Source: Aphelocoma coerulescens
Lineage: Eukaryota; Chordata; Aves; Passeriformes; Corvidae
NCBI RefSeq assembly: GCF_041296385.1
Contig: NC_091013.1
Span: 33,241,001 to 33,305,000, forward strand
Direction of reading: 5' to 3'
Length of the DNA stretch: 64,000 bases
Both the position numbers and the translations under genes were made by a program. Below the pieces are notes generated by a model. That model made no database searches. It was not told the origin of the DNA and was given only the letters and a program-made list of their open reading frames with translations. Below are positions 1 through 14,779 of this stretch, piece after piece (the first letter of the stretch is position 1; the number at the start of each line of letters is the position of its first letter).

Positions 1-3000
1 GCCTTTGCTTATTAAGCCGATCTTCAGGTCATTTACAAACAGAACTGTTTGCAAATTTTACAATAGCCAAAGAAACCAACATATTCATGGCTATGATTTA
101 ATGTATAGAGACTGGGATAATGTATGGACCTTAAAACAAGCTTACCTTAACAATACAAACATTTTGAAGGATCATCTCAAAAATACAGCAGTACATTCAG
201 AAATCCTTTAGGATAAGCAGTGCAATGTAGCAATTGTGGCTCAAGGCACCAGAGCCTTCAGTACTTTTTCTGACTCTGTGTTTGGCCTTGTGGGATGATC
301 TGCAGCCAGTTGTTTCTCCTCCATGTTGCTTTACCTGCTAGTCTGTGTCCAAAAGAGGGATTTGGTCCCTGGCTGGCTTCCCGTGACCAGGGATGAAAGG
401 CAGTTTGTGGTGGACATTACCAGAACAGGAGACAGTGTCAGTCAAGAACTGCACTTACCTTGCAGAATTTCAAAGCCTTATTATTCTCTTTTGTGCAGCT
501 TCATATTTATAAAGCAGGAATTAGATTCCATTCTTCCATAGTAGATAAGGAACTCAGTCTTGGTTTGCAGCCATAAATATGACAATGTGCAGTAAGGAGA
601 TTACTATTTGAATTATATAAGAAGTAAATTAATAAGCCAGGATCAGCACTGTGTCTGTGAAAGGTTTAGTTTTAAAGATCTTTTCTGGATACATTTTTTT
701 CTTTTATATTAATACAAGAGATGAAATCACAGGACAGCTGTTCAGTTTTTCCCTCTCAGGGACCATACTAGTGAACAGTACACTGGTTAACTCTAGTTTT
801 GTCTGGCACAGAAAATGGGATGGTAGCCACCTCCTACAGTCAATGCTCAAGGGCACTGTGACTGTCACTTTCTTTACACTTAGCAGCTGTAGAGTAATCA
901 TCATTTCAGCAGCAATTGACCTTGCAAATATAAGGTCCTGAGGTAATGAAATGGTTTACAACATAGCTGCTGGAATGGCATCCAGGGCAGAGAGATCAGC
1001 AGTGGTGTAGCAGCATCCAAGACTGATGACAAAAGGGAGTATATTTGTTTCCCAGACATAAACAAGAAATGCATTATCAGCAAAGTGTGAAGAACACTAA
1101 AAGAATGAACATGTCTCCAAGCTGTTTGGGAAAAGGACTCACCTTTTAACTCTATTTAGTATTGCAAGGAAGGAAATTATTTTGGCTCACACCTGATGAG
1201 TGTGCAAGGACAGCAGAAACGGAGCATTTTATTAACATAAGAGCTCTTTTGGTAACAACACAAACATTGGTAGATCAAACTGGACACTAAATCTAGTCCA
1301 GCATCATCTTCTTGCAATACATCATACCTGAAGTTTATGTGAAAGTCTGCAAGTGAAAATTAAATTATTTTGATAATTAGGGAAGCTGTCTGTTTGAGAT
1401 TTGTGGCTCCTGTGCATGTGTGAATTGGACTAAAACTTCAGCCAGATCACAGGCTGATTTGTGCTGGCTCTTTGTCTTGCTTTTGCCTTAAATTACTGCT
1501 CCTTAAGAGTCCTGAAAGACAGCAAACATCTGTTGGTTTTTGCTGCTACTGATACACAACAGAACTTGATAGCAATCTTCTGCTGCTCAGAATGTTTGGG
1601 CCGCCAGGCAGAACTGCTGTGACAATCCCTTCAGCAGGGTCAAACACTGCAATTTCCCTGTGTCCCAGTGCCCAGCACCTCCCAAGGGCTCCCTGTGCCC
1701 CTTTGCTCTGGGCTCCTAGGCTAAGGTGCCCCTATACCAGGCTGTCCTGAGAGTTAGGGAAGTCCTGCTCTTTGGCAGCTGGCCCAGTATCTGTATCATT
1801 CCCAGAGCTAGTGAGCACTGCTTGATCCAGCCACTCTATCTTCCCCAGATTAATGATCCACCAGCCAGAGACATATGAGAGTCTAATGAGGTGATAAAAG
1901 GACAAAACTATCGATTTTTTCTATTTTATTCAACCTCAAGCTGAAATGCACTGCCAAACTGGCAATCTTTTGAGGAGAAGAAGACCTCGCACCCATCAAT
2001 GCTGGCAGATTTCCTGGCAGCAGCTGTGGTAGCCCTTCTGCCTTTCTCTCTCCATAGCTGAGCCCATTACTCCTCCTAAGATTCTAAGACCTTTCTTCCC
2101 AATACTCTAATGCACAGGTTGAGATGTCTTGAAAGAAGATGAAGGTTTCTCTCTTTCCCAATTCCTATTTAATTTTTTAAACTTTTAATGTGTACATCCT
2201 GGTGTCTTAACTGTAGGCTTGTTTAATGTTTTGGAAGGGTTTTTTAATGATAGTGTTGATGATAACCATCAATGCGCCATAAATTTTATTGTCCATTGAA
2301 AAATAATTCTACCTTTTTTAATTTTCTGCCATCTGAATTTAATAGCAAGGTCTTTCCTTTTTGTAATCTGTGGAGACGCATTTAGAAGCATTCATGCCAC
2401 CTTCTTGATGTCATGCATTATTTTGAAAGCCTTTGTCAACACCTCTTTGTCTTTATTTTCCTAAAATAAACCATCCTAAACTTTTCCACGTCTCTTCACA
2501 CAAATGTAGTTTCTGAATCCAGCTATACCCATAATTTATCTCTCAGCTCTTCCTATTCTCAGGCTTTTTAAAAAAAGACAGCTGGAGATGAACACCTTGT
2601 TTCAGGTGACAGTGCACTTTGTAATGGAATCATTACATTTTCAGGCTGATTTTCCCATTCTTGTTTGTTCTAAAATTTCATTTGATTACAGTTTATTTTC
2701 TGAATGCTGCAGCCCCTTGGATGGCAGGATTTTCAATTAATTTCTACAGTTTTTGCAGCTTTAATTTAGACACTGGGAAGCTGTTTTAATAACTCAGTCT
2801 TCCACCCAGTGTGCATTACACTGATCAGCAGCAAAGAGGTGACAAGGTTCTACCAGCCAGTTGTTAGTTATTGCAAGGAATCACAGATACCAAATAAGCT
2901 CCCGGTAAAGTGAAATGTTCTAGATTATCATCACTGAGTTTTAAGGTAGGTGTGAGAGATAAAGGAATTAGGACACTTGACAACAAAGATTTCAAACACC

Positions 3001-5083
3001 GTCCATCTCTGCTGTATCTATATACCTGAGTATCCTAAAGGAAAAGGCCTGGAATAGCTGCATAACTCCCTGTGGCTGTATGGTAATAAGTCACTTCAGT
3101 GAGATCTGTTCTTTGGGGAAGGAGCATAAGAATGTGAAACTTGGAGAGACACACTGGAGCTGAATGGGATTTATATTGTCTTGGAGAAAAGCCATTCCAT
3201 CCCACGGACAATCATCTTTAGCCCTGCCTTAACAGGCATTCCTAACAGGGATTCTGTCACGTAGCTCCCAGTCTTGGGTATATCTCATCAGTAACCAGAC
3301 ATGTCTTGTCTTGTGAGACACCACCTATCACTAGATATGAGAAAACCCAAGCAAAATTAGCGCTTGAGCTATATATATTATATAGCCCCCAAAATTATCT
3401 ACTTCTCCATTATAAATGTGTGCTTTTTTCTTAAAAGTGGTTAATCCAATGACACATTGCAAGGGGGAAACAAGAATTCTCCTCAGATCACCTGGCAACT
3501 TTAATGTCTTGAATCATGCCAAGCTGTGGTGGTGCATGGTGCAAGCCATAATGTCAGGTTATTTATTTCAAACAATATCTGACATCTCATTTTAACCAGA
3601 TGTTATGCAAGCAATGATAATCCCTTCAAATGTAATGGAGTTTCTGAATTTGGCACCATGCGTCTGCGTTGCCACCTCACATGTGGTTCAAAACAAGATT
3701 GAAAAAAAAATACAGAAAGAAGCACTGTTGTAACTAAGAACACTAATCTAGGTGTCAATCTGTTTTAGCAAAGCACTACGTTTTGAAGACTTACTAAGGT
3801 GGTATCTTATTTAAAACATATTAAGCTAGATTTATATCCAGTGAGATGCAAATTAAGGCAAAAAAATAAAGAATCATGTATAGTTGAAGGACATAAATAT
3901 ATAGAAAAATTATTAGAGAAGTCAGTAGTTGTGATTTACGGACTCTGTTGTTGCTATACTGATTTGGTTTGATGTACATCTCCATACTGCTTGTCTGCTA
4001 AATCCCTTTTCTTGGTAACATTCATGCCGTAAAGCTATGGAAGGGAATTCAGAAGCCTGTGCTCATGCTGTGCTTGTTATAAATGTCAGCTACCACAGTG
4101 TTTGACTTCAGCTGCATTTTTTTATATTTCAGCAATCATCAGGATGATGATGGTATGGTTTTGATGCGCATGTGGATTTCTTCTGCATCAAGCATCTGTA
4201 TCTACATAGGAAACCTATTGCAGCCGCTGGAAATGGAGGCTGAGTGATTTCCGTAGTAATTCAAATTGAGATTGATGTCAGGCTCCCTGGGCAAGCTGCC
4301 TGCACAAGTAGGGAAGAAGGAATAGGGAGAGCAAGAGCAAACCCAGCATAGCCACATTTCTGTATTCCACCCCAGGGACAGGGAGCATGCACCCACATAC
4401 CTTGTGTGTCAGAAAACAGCAGATTTTAACCAAAAGCACATGTGGCAGCCTTCTCAGCCAAAAGCATGAGGAAACTGGATCACTGTTTTAAATGGAGTCT
4501 TAATTGAAAAACTAACAGTATTTGGCTAACTGGAAGGAATTTCTCCCTTCAGCCCATATATCCTCATGTTTTATACAAACTCTGCTATAAGCAGTCGACA
4601 TTAAGGGTTAGACTTTGAAGTCCATTTTGCAGTTAAAATGTACTTCATATTATACTTGCATGCAGCACCTAGCTGAAGAAACCTGCTAGGCAGCCTAAAT
4701 AGCAGCATCAACATCTACCTTTCCATATGTCATAAATCAGTTTTAAAATGTATCCTGAGTGAAGGGCATTGCTTGGCTTCATTATAACACAGATGAGGAG
4801 CAGAAGCCAGCTCACTATAAGATGCTGGGTCTGAAAAAGTAAATTTCCCTCTTAAAATTCTTTTTTATTCTGTGCATTTAAAAGGAAACATGCCTTATGA
4901 AATGATCTCTTCAGATCCTCTGTAGCCATTATAAACTCCTTTAAATGACTCTTACCAATATCTTATTCTCATCATAAAGGAGAAATATAGACCCAAAGTA
5001 ATTCTCCAGAGACTGGACAACATTTTTTGAAGAGAAGCAGATTAAGGGGTTTCCAGCCACCTGAAGCATCTGCACCACCAGAG

Positions 5084-5162
5084 GAAAAAAAACAAAAAAA
5101 AACAAAAACAAAAACAAAAACAAAAAAAAAAAACCAAAACAAAAAAAAAAAAAAAAAGAAAA
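5084..5162. repeat. A-rich simple repeat (CAAAA-type)
   Basis: This is a nearly uninterrupted run of A with periodic C, including AACAAAAACAAAAACAAAAA units. Frames across it give lysine-rich or phenylalanine-rich peptides on the two strands. These are artefacts of composition. No LINE or SINE body is recognisable directly upstream, so I cannot say whether it is the tail of an old retroposon. Confidence 0.85.
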
Positions 5163-8100
5163 CCACCCAAACTTTGTCTTTTCTTGTAGAGGGAGGACAT
5201 TTGCACAGTGTCCTCTCATATGTGCCACCATGTTCTGAAGTGAGGAGTATTGCAGCTAATTTAGTGTCTCCGACATGCTGATGAACATCTCTGGAAACAT
5301 GAGAAATAGATACTTTTCTTTTAATAATACAATGGCTTTGAGGCTCAAAATAATTATGTATCACAAAAGGAAGCACTGCAGAGGAAATGGCACTGTATAT
5401 GGAGTGATTGGGAAGAGACTGAAATTTTATAACGGCAACAATAAACAAAATACTGGGCACCACACTTACGCCCTCAGTAAGGTAAATGAAGCAGAGAGAG
5501 CATCCCACCTTCTCTCTACCCCTGCACTGGAGAAGGCAGAGACAATTTCTGTCTCTCACCCAGTTCCCCAGCATGTCACTTCTCTAATTCTTTGCACCCA
5601 GACATGAGCATGGTGAACTGAAGGGTGAGTCACTGTAAGTTATATATGTCTATTGATTAGAGAAAAAAATAAGAAAGGGAAATATAAAGTGGTGCTTTCA
5701 GGAGACAAATACTTTTTCAACCTAGCCTCCTGTGGAAAAGCTCCATTTTTTCTGAGGTTGAGCAACTGGTTTCATATGCCATTCAAATTTGCCTGTCTGT
5801 GCTGCTAGTAACAAGTGTGAACTTCAACCCTCGTTTCTCTACTTGCCTAACACACAGTCTCATTCATGGAAATCCACTGAACCTCACTGACAAGAAGAAC
5901 CTTACTCCAATGCTGGAGGGCTGCCACATTGTTTGCTTTGCTGAGTGACTGTTGTTTCCTTCCTTTGAAAGTTTCTTTTGCCAAGCCAGCTGAAAAGCCA
6001 GGACAGTTATTATTCTGTGCATGTGTTTATTTAGGCTGCCAAGTTAGCTATTACAGGAGACTTTTTGCAGAAACGAGTGGGATTTGTCACAGGTCATGTA
6101 ATTTCTGTGCAAGGTCTGGGGACCTTTCTGTGAAAGGTAGGGGGACCCCGTGCAGGCAGCCCTGGGCTTCACTAACCCTTTTCAAAGGTAAAGAGTAAGT
6201 GGACAATTTGGAGAGGGAGTTTTGTACAAGTAGATACACTGTTGTAATGAGTGGGTGGTGGAGCTGCTCCCCCTTTCTTCAGCTGAGAGAGGATATTTTT
6301 ATTGTTACTAGAACAGGCCTATCATTCAAGAAAGGGAGTTCTCAGTTTCCAAAAATTTATTAATTTCTTGATTCAGAAATCTTGCAATAGGTGCTCACAG
6401 GTTTTCAGCATATTTAGATTCCAGCTGGAACTTTATCCTGTTCCTTTTTTAGTGGAGTCCACTTTCAAAGAGAAAATTGCTGTACCCTGTGCCCATACTG
6501 ATGCATTAGTATAAGTCAAAGAGCATACTTTGGGCTGTAGGGCTCTCCTTGTTTTCCTCTTTCACTTATGCATTGATTCTTGTCATCTTAATTTCCTTGC
6601 TTTGAAAGCCTGCTCCCGGAAAGCAAGGAGAGGCACCACTAGGACAGCAAAGTCAGCAGCAGTCTTCTGTTTGAGGCAGGAGAGTGCAAGTTTCTTCTGA
6701 CACTTTTGCCTGTTCCAGAGCCTTGGAAAGCTCATAAAAGACTTCAAGACTTGGACCGACCATCCAACCCCCTTGCATTGGAATGGCTTTACCCTGTGGT
6801 TCTGTGAGAGTTCTCTCCACTGGAACATGGGCTGTGTGTTTTGGAGCTGGGCTTCCTGACCTAGTGACATGTCAAACCACAGCTGCCTTTACATCTCCAG
6901 CAACCTTTCCTGAGTGAACAGGCAAACAGAATGAAGATCACTTGCACTGGGGTTTTAACCCATCAAGAGAAGGAGACAGATGGGGGAAAAGGAGATATTT
7001 ATAACATCCACCTCTTGCAAAATGCTTTCAAGGAAAGGTAATGCTATAGGATAGAAAAAAAAAATCCAGGATTAATATATAAAATAAAGAGAGAAGGCAA
7101 ACAGGGTTAGGGTAATGTGATTGGAGAAGACCCGGTATCAACAGTGGTCTGGGGCACGTTATCAGTCATCTTCAAAGGAATGTAATTGGCATGAAACCAC
7201 AGCATGCTATGGCAAAGCCAGCCATTGCAACTGAAAAATCTATGCTGGCTGAGAAGCAGAAAGCCATGTCCAGAAACCTCTGTGATGACAGATTTTCATC
7301 TGCTGATAGGCTGAAGGATGAAATCCTCTGCTTGTCAGTGTCCTTGGGCAAAGCTGTTCAAGCAGTCCAAGGCCCATTAAATATGGCATCTGCTAAATCA
7401 CTGGCTGGTAGTAAGGGAAAGATCTTTTGGGAGAGATGTTAAAGTAACTAATGCTGATGGAGAAATAAGTGATGAAGGCAACATAAAGGAAATGGTATAT
7501 TACAGGCAATGTTAGGATACCTGCTGAGACTTAGAGCCTTTGAGCTCCACAACGCACATGTCATTAGGATTGGATGAACCCTCATACCTTTTTAAGAGCA
7601 GGTGCTCTGTTCCCCTCCTGATTTTTTTGTGGGGAATGTCCTCTTGACCCACTGGAGTAGTGCAGTGTCCAGAAGCACTTTTGGTTGCAGGACAGGAGCA
7701 GGTTGACATCCCAGGGGCATATGACTTGAGGATGAGTGGCCTTTCTCTGATCCTTAGTAAGACTGCAACCTTTTCCTCCTTAAGGGGCATTATAACAAAA
7801 TGTCTCCCCTATTTGGGAGCTCCTTTTTAAAGAATATATAATATCTGAGGTTTACTTTCTTCTGTCAAATTACAATAAAATGGGGGAATGGGTCCAAAAC
7901 TTATTGCAGCAAAGACAGATAACATGCATATAAACATAGACAATGAATGTAATTACATAAGCCTCATTTCCTAAGCAGACCAAGCTAAAAAAGATTTAAT
8001 TACTGTTACTTGGCCAAGAGACACATGAAGCAAAAGCTGCTGATGTTTTGATTTTCTGTCTGGGGATTTTTTTAATAGTTGTCAGTATGATTTATATAGG

Positions 8101-8350
8101 GCTTTGGATAGCTGTGCACTTTTCAGAACAGTGTTCAGACTAGTTCTGGGATACAAGAAGTAACAAGAGTGCACAACCATGAGGTGAAGAAACTGAAATT
8201 TGAGCTATCCCAAAAATTCCCATCCCCCCAAAAATTTTCATATATAGGATCTTGCACAAAAAGTCTCACTGTTTTATAATGGTGTTTTGGTTTTGTTTTC
8301 TCTTTTTGTTTCCTTTCTAAATATAAGCTCACAAACCATTTTTTTTATAG

Positions 8351-8400
8351 CTATACAAATAATATATACAAATATATATACAAATATATACAAATAATAT
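8351..8400. repeat. ATATACAAAT-type AT-rich tandem repeat
   Basis: Degenerate units of ATATACAAAT repeat about five times, for example ATACAAATAATATATACAAA. It is a short low-complexity tract with no coding potential. Confidence 0.75.
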
Positions 8401-9291
8401 CTTCTTTCAGAAACATGGGCACACATCTTGCAGGAACAAATGATTCTGAAAGACCCTGGAAACTGCTTTGTGAACCTGGCATTACTGTCATTCACTGCCA
8501 CAGAACAGGCTGTTTGACTATCAATCACCCAAGGGCCAGAGAGCCCCTTTGTCTGGGACAGAGATGCTAGGCTTCTAGGCATGTACCCTGGACCACCCTT
8601 GTAGCCATAATACTTTATGTGATGACAGCAGCCTGATGCTTTGGAAGGACTTGAGGGAGCCATAGGCGCCGGAGGATTCAGAGCTACTGCAGGCAGTTGT
8701 GTCGTATGTTGGTACAAAATTCTAATGCCTTAAAGCCTTACCAGAAAATGAAGCAGCACAAAACTATGTATGGCAGGTCTGTCGACTTATTTCAGATTTT
8801 ATCTATTTCTGAAACAAGGTATTGAAGAACTTGATCTTGATACTTATTGGTTAACTACAGGCAAAGCTATCCATGAACCTAAGGGCTAAAAAAGAGTGCA
8901 CCCCAAGCAAAATTGAGATGCATGAGAGAAGCACAGCTGTTATATTTTTTCTGTCAGGAAAAACGATCCGTGAGCTGGCTTCTTCAATTCTACCTCCACC
9001 ACAACTCTTCAATTTTAGAGAATTAGTGGATCATCTGAGGAGATTTAGATCATGATTAGCATCTGGGACCAGAAATTGCAAAATAAACTCACAGGAGACT
9101 CAAAATTTACCCTGTTGTGTACTGTAAGATTCTGAGATTTACAGTCACTGTGGGAAACTGGGGAGAACAGTAAAAGAGCATGAGTGCTCAGAAGCTTTAG
9201 CAAGAATGTTTTAGCCAAGCTAAAGTAAAGCTAACCAAAATAAATTTGATGTGCTTGAAATACCATACCTGGATAAGAGATTAAAGCACTG

Positions 9292-9315
9292 AGACACACA
9301 GACACACAGACACAG
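9292..9315. repeat. GACACACA short tandem repeat
   Basis: The tract reads as three tandem copies of an 8-bp unit close to GACACACA, followed by CACAGAAAGA. It is a short microsatellite. Confidence 0.7.
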
Positions 9316-9866
9316 AAAGATCAGTGTAACCAATACACGCACCTCAGAAGGTGAAAAAGAGAAATGAAGGATACTTGGACTGGTATAATACACAGGAGTA
9401 TCAGCTAATTTCCATCAGCAGTGTCCTGAGAGCAAATGAGATACAAATACTGAGGTGGGGGGGAGGCAATAACCAGAGAAGCAACAGTCCTGAGATATTT
9501 GGAAAGTAAGAGACACACCAAGACATTAATAAATGTTTCCAGAGAAGTGGAAGGCCAAGTTCAGTGAATGCAATATGAATGTATTTACCAATTCATTATA
9601 ACAGTGTTGCTGATGTTTAAATGAAAAAAGGTCACTGCTTCCACTAATTTGAGTGTGACTATAACTATGCCAAAATCAACAATGTGTCCTGTTCATCTGA
9701 AAATTCATTCCATCAGATAATTTTTGATGAGCCGGTATTATGATCAGGAAGATTACATCTTAGCCATGAGCTTTTCAGGAACTGAGTTTTTTGTAAGCAT
9801 GAGACAGAAAAAAGTATTTTACCATTTGTCTTTGGTTGCCAAATCTTACATGCTTTGCCAATAAAG

Positions 9867-9904
9867 CAAGTCCTACAGAGCTAAACAAGTCCTACAGAGC
9901 TAAA
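9867..9904. repeat. 19-bp tandem duplication
   Basis: The unit CAAGTCCTACAGAGCTAAA occurs twice in direct tandem, starting at 9867 and 9886. The two copies are identical. It looks like a recent local duplication in otherwise unique sequence. Confidence 0.8.
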
Positions 9905-10900
9905 ACTGGAAAACTAGCAAAATATTACAAAAAAATAGAAATATCTTTGTTGCTTTACTTTACAGCGCTATAAATCTTATTTTTTGTGAATTTTTGTGTG
10001 TGTGCAAATGACTATAAAGGTGTGTAATTGACAGTAAATCCACATACAGAATGATAATAACTACATTAATAGCCAGATAACGCTAATTTATTTTGATATA
10101 GACTGAAAACCCCCCTGATTAGAATAAATTAGCCATAAATAACTGGTTTTGGTTTTTCAGTGTCAGTTCATATTTTAAGTTACACTGTGATGCAAAGCAG
10201 AGATATTAGTTCTTCATAAAAAAAATGTTTGTATAGGCTTTTTCATTTCAACAGCAACAGCCCTATTCCCCATATAATTTAAAAGCTCACTCTGCCTAAT
10301 CTCAGTCTTAATGAAATTTTCTGTTTAGTTTTGAATTTATGCTGTAAATTGTTTTATTCTATGAAATGGCAGGACTCTAGAAAAAACTGTGTTTTCAATT
10401 TGGAGTGTTCTGTTGTTTTACTTTTTGCTATTCATTCCTGATATATTCTGAGAAGATCGATATAAAACTCATAATAATCTTGTATGGAAGTCTAATTCAT
10501 AACCTGCTTCCATTAATGCTGTGTTGACTGAGAATAGTATATTTCTGATGCCTTTGGTAAAGCCATGGGCTTTGCTGATGCAGCTTCTGTGAAGCCTGTA
10601 ATGGGTTTCATGGCAATTTGGAAAAAACATTGTCAATAGCTAAATTTTCATTTTCGTGGGGCTGAAAATGTATGGTTCAGGCTAGTCACAAACTCTATGG
10701 ACTATGTAAACTAAATATCTAGCTACAGTGATTTTTGTATTTGAAATTGGATAGAAAATTTCTATATGTGGAACAGTATGGATAGATTGTAGAGTGTTTC
10801 TAACCCAAGCGTTGGACACTGATAAATAGATGGATGCCAATACTCCTGAGGATTTCATTTTAAGAGCTACTTTCAAGTTGTGAATACAAATTTTTCTATC

Positions 10901-10942
10901 TATATTATATTATATTATATTATTATTATTATTAATATTATT
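10901..10942. repeat. (TATAT/ATT)n AT microsatellite
   Basis: TATATTATATTATATTATAT passes into a (TTA)n run and ends in TTATTTTATAAAG. It is a compound AT-only microsatellite. Confidence 0.8.
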
Positions 10943-12564
10943 TTATAAAGTCTTCCTATCCATCTTTAGAAATGCTGCTTACTGCACTCATACTTAACAT
11001 ACACATACTGATTATTGAGTAGCACTTGGAAGATAAGGATTAAGCATGTTTAGTGTAATCCTTAAATACTCTCAGACCCACAAGAGAAACAAAATAAGTT
11101 CCAGTGTTAGAAAACCCTTCATATCAAGTATTGAAATAAAAAGATTAGATAGATTACTTGTCAATGAAGGGAAGAAACCTGTAATTAAATTATGTTCTCT
11201 CTATTCATCCCCAGCTGCATGGACTAAAAAACTTCACAGGTGTACTTTCTTTAATTTCCTGGGCTATTTAAAGTTGTGTTGTTTACTTTACTTGAGCTCT
11301 GAGTCTTCACCAGAATCTCTGCTTGTTCATGATATATTTTCAGATGAGCCAAAACACATTTTCTCAGCACTTTGCCTAACAATGCAATGCATGAAGTAAA
11401 CAATGTTATCTTTCCCATCAGGATAGTCTTAAAGGAAATCTTAGTAGTCCTACATGGAGGATACAGTTAATTGCTGTAATTAAATGGGTAACCAAGACAG
11501 GATTATTTTATCTTGTAATATCCAGTACAGGTGAAGCTGATACTGAACATTTATAGGCTACTTTTAATCCAAAACACATATATTTGTGTTAAAGAACTTT
11601 GATGGAATTTACTTCATTTAACTTGCATAGCTATTTTGCCCCTAATTTTGAGGTGGCCTACATAGTCAGCAAGAAAAAACAAGATACTTTAAAGGCCTTT
11701 AGAAAATGGTATTCAGCTCCCACGGGGGTATTTGAAATCAGCTGACCAGAATCTTTTGGTGGCACTGCTGTCCATCCCAGTCGTAAGAAATTTAAGTACT
11801 TGCTCTAGAAGGGCATTGTCACTAAGCATCTTCAATACAAGTGCAGTTTAAATGAATAGCAAAGGAAGATTGTGTTCTGGCTATAGAAAATGTCAGCAGA
11901 TCAAAGAATTGAATATTTGACAGATATTGCTTTAATAAACAGAGGTTCATGTTCTACTTTGAATATTTTGTATCTCTGATTTCTAAATTGTCCAAAGTAA
12001 GCCCTGATAGGTTTGGCTTTACATTCTCAAGCAAGGAGCTTTGACTTTCTCTGGTTTATTCAAATATTTTTCACCTGCTCTATTGTAATAACGCTGTCTT
12101 CCTCTTTTACATAAGGCTGAATTAAGAGCCAACTGCTACTGTGAGTGATTGACATCACCTACATCTGCCTAAGATGCTACTTCAGTATGCAGTCACTCAG
12201 ACTTTGCACATCTCAGCAAAAATTCTAGGAAGCACCTCAAAATTTGCCCTCAACATAGCCAGCACAAAATTCATGTTTAAATGGACATGAGAAAATCTCA
12301 CATACAGATTGAGGTTCTTCAATAGTCAGTTATAAACTAAAAAGAAGTGTTTTTTTCTCTTCTCACTTGAGTTCATGTAGTCAGCCAAACACAATATTTT
12401 AGCTGCTAAAATATTCATTTTGAGCTGTTTGTTTTCTATTACACAACTCAATGTACATATTTAGCAGTACAATAACAAATCTGATCTCTCAGCAGTAGTA
12501 CATAGTTCTTGAATTCTCAGCATCATTCAGTCATTGTAGGGCACGTGTAAAAGAAGGAAGATGG

Positions 12565-12637
12565 TGAGATGAGATGAGATGAGATGAGATGAGATGAGAT
12601 GAGATGAGATGAGATGAGATATGAGATGATGAGATGA
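12565..12637. repeat. (GAGAT)n pentanucleotide microsatellite
   Basis: About eleven uninterrupted GAGAT units are followed by two slipped or interrupted units (ATGAGATGATGAGATGAG). The unbroken core suggests recent slippage and probable length polymorphism. No gene overlaps it. Confidence 0.92.
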
Positions 12638-14779
12638 GGCTGCCATCTTTTTGAATCTCACCCTAAATCCTATGGAGAACAGCAAGTGCTCGGGTGAAGC
12701 CTCCTGTCTCTATGCAGAGCTGGCCATGATGTATAAGATCTAGGGCAGGACAAAGCAGCAGCACTGGATTCTAGCAGATTCTCAAGGGCCACCTCTTTGC
12801 CATACATTTCTGAAAATTTCCTTTTACTGAGAATCACCATCTGCAGTCTTGCAGCCAATAAAAATGTGAGACTTGTAACACATTATCAAAATTTTTCAGA
12901 ACCACATTATGAATAAAGTCTATTCTTTGTCTGTAAAGACACATTTGTGAAGCAACACCAGTTCATTATCAAATAGCTATGTTAGCTATGAAAAATAAGT
13001 GCAGAGAGTTAGAAAATTAAATTCTGTCTCTTACTTGCATATTAGTTTATAAGAAGAAAATTTTTAAATACATGGAGAATAGAACAAGTGCATATTTCAG
13101 AATCATTCAGATCCAAAGAGAACTTGAGCTAGGAAAGCTGCTTTCTGGACTTTCATTCTTCCCTGCAAAGGGTTGGTATTGCAGAAAACTGCAAAATCTT
13201 CACATTGTTCCATTCATGAAAAAATGGGAGGTGGGGGTGAAGTATCCATTCCATGAAAAGCATGAAGAAGACTGCACATGGCTAAGCAAACTTTCTCTGT
13301 CCTCAGTACTCTGATTTGTGCAAGAATTCTAGCTTTAGAGAAGATACAATTTATATCCAACAAGCTAGAAGTGTGATCAGCCCATTTTCTCTTAATGATG
13401 TCAGGCATGGGTATGAAATATGACTAAATCAGAAGAATCTGAACATTTATCAGGTGTTCTAGTTACCAGTGAATTAATTTGTGAACGAATCTGCTGGCCA
13501 GAACAACGCAAGCAATTGTTGCACATGAGACTTCTGAAAATTGCCTTCCAAATGAAACCGTTAGAAAGCAGTAAAAGTAAGTATGCAGATAAAAAATGCA
13601 TAGTAAAACATCAATACAGGCTATAAGATGAGACTGTTTTTTCAGTTTTAGTTTTGGTGGATTTTTTTTCAGAAAAGATTAAGGCATTTGCAAAACAATA
13701 GAAAAGTGGAATTATAGGGTCAATATATGATAAAACCAACAATTTTCCAAAACCAAGTCCCTCATGGTACCACTTGCAAATGAGCCAAAATGGAAATTGT
13801 TTGGTTAACATAAGGACAGAGCACAAAGGTATGATGATGCAACAGGATTGCCTTAGCTTCTTAAGGTAATGTCACACTACTCCACCTATCCTTTACGATC
13901 TGAAACTTGGAACAGGGAGTTTTTGCTGCTAGGGCTGTGTGTGACAAAATCTTAGCACCTCCATGTGAGATGCATCTGTTAGATTTTAAAAGATAGTGAA
14001 TAAATGGAAAAGCCACATCTCAAAATGTCATCAAGGGAAAACCTCTCTCTTTTCAGTCCACTTACGTTCATTTTTCTCTGCTTTCTTTCCCTCCTCATTT
14101 TACCTTTCTATTCTCCTCTCTGTTTTCTCTGAGCCAAAATTTTAATTTGTCTGTGAGTAGCAAGAAAATTATTGCTTCCTACAAAAGCTGGTTCACAGAA
14201 AATCCTTGTTTTGGGAACTATTTCTGTGACAGCAACACTGTTCTTTTCCTTCTTCCTGTTTTGAAGGCCCAAAAGAAGGATTGATACCACAAGTTCCTCC
14301 CAAAAGCTAAGCTACCATGTAATGTATCAGTAAATCACACATCAACGTTCTACACTCTATCAAATAGAGTCCCAGGTAAGGGATAATTAAGCATTACTGT
14401 TAATGATAGTGACTGGATCCTCTAGTTCTTCATCAAAGGGATATCACAGTTATATTAAAGCACATTTTTTGGTAGAAAAACTATCTTAAATGGGAGATGT
14501 GTCCTTTAACTTCAGGGCAGTATTAAATCCATTAATCTACAGCCATGGTGATGTTGGCTGATTTCTTTTTCATGAGCTAATGTACCGTTAATAAGGTGTC
14601 AATTACTGATGCAAGCAAACAGGGCAAAGAATAACATTTCTAATTGCTGTAGTTATCACCTAAGCGCAATTATCTACTACTGCTGAAATAAATCACTTCA
14701 GGATTAAAAGCTATCTTTACAGCATTCACATTTATCTTTTTTCATTATTATTACCATAGCTTCTTTTAAAAGTACCTCA

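Noticed and set aside
2340..2560. Possible very old LINE fragment
   Set aside because: A few phrases vaguely resemble CR1/L3 3' sequence in reverse, but no ordered blocks could be established.
4972..5574. 200-codon open frame on the minus strand
   Set aside because: Its central part is translation of the A-rich repeat (phenylalanine/valine run). The rest has no family resemblance and no splice or promoter context.
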